A stretch of DNA of 42,516 nucleotides from Candidatus Neomicrothrix sp. UBA2131 (GTDB lineage Bacteria > Actinomycetota > Acidimicrobiia > Acidimicrobiales > MedAcidi-G1): the NCBI GenBank assembly GCA_002329075.1, contig DCXR01000069.1:43055-85570 (forward strand), in the 5' to 3' direction. Below are positions 39,956 through 42,516 of the stretch, one piece after another; the first letter of the stretch is position 1, and the number at the start of each line of letters is the position of its first letter. Both the position numbers and the translations under genes were made by a program. The notes under the pieces are model-generated. The model searched no databases. It was not told where the DNA came from and was given only the letters and a program-made list of their open reading frames with translations.

Positions 39956-40134
39956 TGTGGAAATTCCTCCTAGTCAACGCTTGACACCAGACATTACCCG
40001 ACGTTGAAGGGAGATCCCCATGTCCTCCCAGCCGCAGTCAGTTCGTACAGTGTCCGGATCCTGACTGTTGGTGGACAATGTGTCAAACCGATGGCTCGCC
40101 GGGTGTGCGATCCGGTAATCATTACAGTGGCCCG

Positions 40135-41379
40135 ATGGCCACCGATCCCGATCTCCCGGTCGTCACCGTGGCCGAACTCGGAGTTCTGGTCGGTGAGGGC
40201 GTCAGGGCACTGTTTCCGGACGACCTGTGGGTCGAGGGCCAGGTCTCGAACCTGCACCTTGCCAGGTCGGGGCACACCTATTTCGACCTGGTCGAGCCGA
40301 ACGACGAACCGGGGAAGGCCCCCGCTGCGCTTTTCGGGGTGACGCTCTGGAAGGGCAACATGCCCGGCATCGAGCGGACGCTCGCCGAAGCGGGCGGGCT
40401 CGCCCTCGAGGACGACCTCGTGGTCCGGATGCGGGCCGACCTGCGCTTCTATGCGCCGCGCGGCCGCCTGCAACTCAACATGACGGACATCGACCCGGCG
40501 TTCACGCTGGGACGCCTGGCCGACGAGCGGGAGCGGCTGCTGCGTTCGCTGGCCGAAGAGGGGTTGCTCGAACGCAACGCCGGCTTGCAACTCCCCGTTC
40601 CTCCCCTGCGGATCGGGCTGGTGACGAGCGTTGGTTCGGCGGCCCACGCCGACTTCTGCACGGAACTCGAGCGCAGCGGCATCGGGTTCACGATCCTCGA
40701 ACGGGATGCCCGTGTCCAGGGTGAGGGTTCGGCGCTCGACGTGGCCGAGGGGCTGCGGGTGGTCGCCACGCACCGACCCGACCTCATCGCCCTCGTGCGG
40801 GGTGGCGGTTCGGCGGCCGACCTGGCGACGTTCGACGCCGAGGTGGTGGCCCGCACGATCGTGGCTCTCGACGTTCCCGTGTTCACGGGCATCGGCCACG
40901 AGATCGACAGGTCTGTCGCCGATGAGGTCGCACATTCTGCCTTCAAGACGCCGACGGCCTGTGCGGTGGCGATCGTCGCCTCGGTCCGAGGGGTGCTCGA
41001 CGACCTGCTTGCACTGCGTGCCTCCATCGTGGTGCAGTCCCAGCGGGCGTTGGCCTCGGCCTCCGGCCGACAGGACGACCTGGCCGTGCGGCTCCTGCGT
41101 TCGGCCGACACCGTCCTGTCCCGGCAGGGTGAGCGCCTCGACATGGCAACGGGACGGCTGGCACGGTCGACGATCGTGGTCCTCGGTCGCCACGGCGACC
41201 AACTCACCGCACTCGCGGCACGGCTGCGGGCGCTCGACCCGGCGGCGATCCTCGCCCGTGGCTGGTCGATCACGAGGAGGGTCGGCGGAGACCTCGTGCG
41301 ATCCGCCGCCGACGTGCACAGCGGCGACGCGCTCGAGACCCGTCTTGCCGACGGTACGGTCACGAGCACCGTCGACTGA
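40135..41379 (+). CDS. xseA: Exodeoxyribonuclease VII large subunit
   Basis: A 414-residue XseA. An N-terminal OB-fold (VTVAELGVLVGEGVRALFPDDLWVEGQVSNL…) is followed by the catalytic domain with LVTSVGSAAHADF, LIALVRGGGSAADLATFD and the highly conserved GIGHEIDRSVADEVAH…KTPTA, then a coiled-coil region and C-terminal arm. With XseB it degrades single-stranded DNA to short oligonucleotides. The ATG at 40135 is preferred because homology begins right after it; the frame opens 19 codons earlier. It is followed by xseB after 14 bp. Confidence 0.95.
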   Translation: MATDPDLPVVTVAELGVLVGEGVRALFPDDLWVEGQVSNLHLARSGHTYFDLVEPNDEPGKAPAALFGVTLWKGNMPGIERTLAEAGGLALEDDLVVRMRADLRFYAPRGRLQLNMTDIDPAFTLGRLADERERLLRSLAEEGLLERNAGLQLPVPPLRIGLVTSVGSAAHADFCTELERSGIGFTILERDARVQGEGSALDVAEGLRVVATHRPDLIALVRGGGSAADLATFDAEVVARTIVALDVPVFTGIGHEIDRSVADEVAHSAFKTPTACAVAIVASVRGVLDDLLALRASIVVQSQRALASASGRQDDLAVRLLRSADTVLSRQGERLDMATGRLARSTIVVLGRHGDQLTALAARLRALDPAAILARGWSITRRVGGDLVRSAADVHSGDALETRLADGTVTSTVD

Positions 41380-41393
41380 ACGAGGGAGGAACC

Positions 41394-41597
41394 ATGGAAG
41401 ACGACCGGACCGGCTACGCAGGGGCGCTCGAGGAACTCCAGGCGATCCTCGCCGAACTCGAGGGCGAGGCGGTCGACGTGGACGTGCTCGCCACCCGCGT
41501 GGCACGAGCCGACGAGCTGCTCACCCTCTGCCGGGAGCGGCTGGAGGCCGCCCGGGTCCAGGTCGAAAAGGTCGTGGCGGCCGCCGAGGACGCCTGA
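41394..41597 (+). CDS. xseB: Exodeoxyribonuclease VII small subunit
   Basis: A 67-residue helical protein with the XseB pattern: YAGALEELQAILAELEGEAVDVDVLATRVARADELLTLCRERLEAA. Length is normal (60-80). GGGAGGA lies a few bases upstream of the ATG. It follows xseA directly; several XseB copies bind along one XseA. Confidence 0.95.
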   Translation: MEDDRTGYAGALEELQAILAELEGEAVDVDVLATRVARADELLTLCRERLEAARVQVEKVVAAAEDA

Positions 41598-41634
41598 TCC
41601 GTCCCGTCGCCTCTCCGAACGTCAGACTGCACCA

Positions 41635-42420
41635 GTGCGGATCCGCAAGTTGACCTCGACGAATGCCTTCGTCGCCGTCGACCTCGACGGGGCGTCGGGC
41701 AGGGGGGTGGTGCGGCTGGCTCCGAAGGTCCTGCAGGGCGGTGCGAAGGACCTGTCCCGCTCGATGACCTACTCGTTGGCCTGCCTGGGCCGGTGTGAGA
41801 CGGGCGTTTCTGCAGGGATCAGCGTCGCATCCGGGGAGTCCGATGCCGCACTCGCCGCCTTCGTCGAGGAGGTCGCCGGCTGGGACGAGGGCTACCGGTT
41901 CGAGGCCGGCAAGGGGGTTGCACCCACCGACCTCGGCCCACTTGCCGTCGCCGCCGGTGACCCGCTCCCGGGTGCCGTCGCCGCCGGCATGGCGGTGTGC
42001 CCCGGTGCGTCGACGGCGGTTACCGATGCCGACGATCCTTCGACTCTTGCAGGCCTGCTCACCGGTCACGGCGTCGAGGTGCTCCACGTCGACGATCCGC
42101 TGACGGCCACGGCCGACCTGCTGTTCGTCGGTGGCCGTGTGGGCGCCGTCGGCCATGGCAACGCCGACGGGCTGGGTTCGAAGGTCGTGGTTCCGACGGT
42201 GCGCCTGGCGGTCACGACGCGGGCGCTCGCCATGTGTTCCCGTCGGGGGATCGTGGTGCTCCCCGACTTCGTGGTGCTCGGCCTGCCAGCCGACAGGGCG
42301 GCAGCCGTTGTGGTCGATGTATTCGATCACGCCGACGGACCGGTGCTGGGAGCCTGCGAGAGGGCCGAGGCGTTCCTCGGCACATGGCAGGACGAACTCC
42401 CCTTCGGGCGTCCGATCTGA
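41635..42420 (+). CDS. Uncharacterised protein with faint Glu/Leu dehydrogenase-like C-terminus
   Basis: A 261-residue protein starting at GTG, 37 bp after xseB. The C-terminal half has the spacing of amino-acid dehydrogenase Rossmann domains: DLLFVGGRVGAVGHGNADGLGSKVVVPTVRLAVTTRAL…RGIVVLPDFVVLGLP, which recalls 'ADI-x-V-P-C-A…N-A…L-x-AK-VVEGAN-x-P-T-T-x-A…RGI-x-x-VPD-x-x-x-NAGG'. The GxGxxG dinucleotide loop and the catalytic Lys region are not visible, so it would not be a functional dehydrogenase. It has no membrane segments. I cannot name a family with confidence. Confidence 0.6.
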   Translation: MRIRKLTSTNAFVAVDLDGASGRGVVRLAPKVLQGGAKDLSRSMTYSLACLGRCETGVSAGISVASGESDAALAAFVEEVAGWDEGYRFEAGKGVAPTDLGPLAVAAGDPLPGAVAAGMAVCPGASTAVTDADDPSTLAGLLTGHGVEVLHVDDPLTATADLLFVGGRVGAVGHGNADGLGSKVVVPTVRLAVTTRALAMCSRRGIVVLPDFVVLGLPADRAAAVVVDVFDHADGPVLGACERAEAFLGTWQDELPFGRPI

Positions 42421-42453
42421 CACAGCGGCCGTGCCCGTACGCTGAGGGCTTCC

Positions 42454-42516
42454 GGGGCTGTAGCTCAGTTGGCTAGAGCACCTGCTTTGCAAGCAGGGGG
42501 TCGTGGGTTCGAGTCC
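42454..42516 (+). tRNA. tRNA-Ala (anticodon TGC), truncated by window end
   Basis: GGGGCTGTAGCTCAGTTGG begins a standard acceptor and D-arm; the anticodon stem-loop CCTGCTTTGCAAGCAGG gives TGC (alanine). The T-arm GGTTCGAGTCC runs into the end of the window, so the 3' acceptor strand is missing. Confidence 0.95.

Noticed and set aside
39956..40134. Bidirectional promoter for livK and xseA
   Set aside because: A TTGACA is present near 39981 but no -10 lies at proper spacing in either direction; I could not support a specific promoter.

Overview
The window is a high-GC chromosomal segment from an actinobacterium. A marine or aquatic Acidimicrobiia-type lineage is my inference. It rests on the small Alu-less SRP RNA beside dnaX/recR, tadA and serine tRNAs, on an actinobacterial acyl-CoA carboxylase epsilon subunit next to the beta subunit, on a LysC with an in-frame internal start, and on frequent GTG starts. 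I see no CRISPR array, insertion sequence, prophage or plasmid origin. Most of the segment is ordinary chromosome with a few accessory islands.

Layout. 1-3.0 kb: a membrane-anchored CxxCH haem-binding protein, a 735-bp gene-poor stretch with operator-like palindromes and a perfect intrinsic terminator, an antibiotic-biosynthesis-monooxygenase (ABM) fold protein and an AEC-type carrier. 3.1-8.8 kb: a lipoprotein, a methyltransferase, a sulfatase-superfamily hydrolase closest to phosphonate monoester hydrolases, a DMT transporter with a YbaK-domain protein, a small unknown protein and a MazG-like hydrolase. 8.8-13.6 kb (minus strand): lysC and asd, the first and second steps of the aspartate pathway, separated by three tandem lipoproteins that share a Cys/Trp framework. 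13.6-15.1 kb (plus): a membrane-anchored cyclophilin and Aat. 15.1-18.3 kb (minus): methylmalonyl-CoA epimerase, a 5'-3' exonuclease-like protein, acyl-CoA carboxylase beta and epsilon. 18.4-18.55 kb: a candidate small RNA with its own promoter. 18.6-21.95 kb: recR, dnaX, tRNA-Ser(GGA), SRP RNA, tadA, tRNA-Ser(CGA).

22-27 kb (minus): a TetR regulator, a fused four-cluster ferredoxin/NrfD membrane protein and a bis-MGD molybdenum oxidoreductase form a compact respiratory-type module. 27-33 kb: a DMT transporter, phosphate acetyltransferase, the last ~36-39 codons of a TauC/SsuC-type ABC permease, and a class III aminotransferase lie on the minus strand, divergent from an 815-residue dimethylglycine/sarcosine dehydrogenase-like protein. 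The combination recalls taurine (aminosulfonate) dissimilation from which transporter genes, and perhaps xsc, have been lost. 32.9-40 kb (minus): a six-gene operon, livK-livF-livG-acyl-CoA ligase-livH-livM, with overlapping start and stop codons, suggesting import and CoA activation of one carboxylate substrate. 40.1-42.5 kb (plus): xseA, xseB, a protein faintly like an amino-acid dehydrogenase C-terminus, and the start of tRNA-Ala(TGC), cut by the window end.

The most unusual items are the lipoprotein triplet inside the lysC-asd cluster, the fused FeS-NrfD molybdoenzyme module, the truncated permease at the aminotransferase/pta junction, and the C-rich-loop small RNA candidate.
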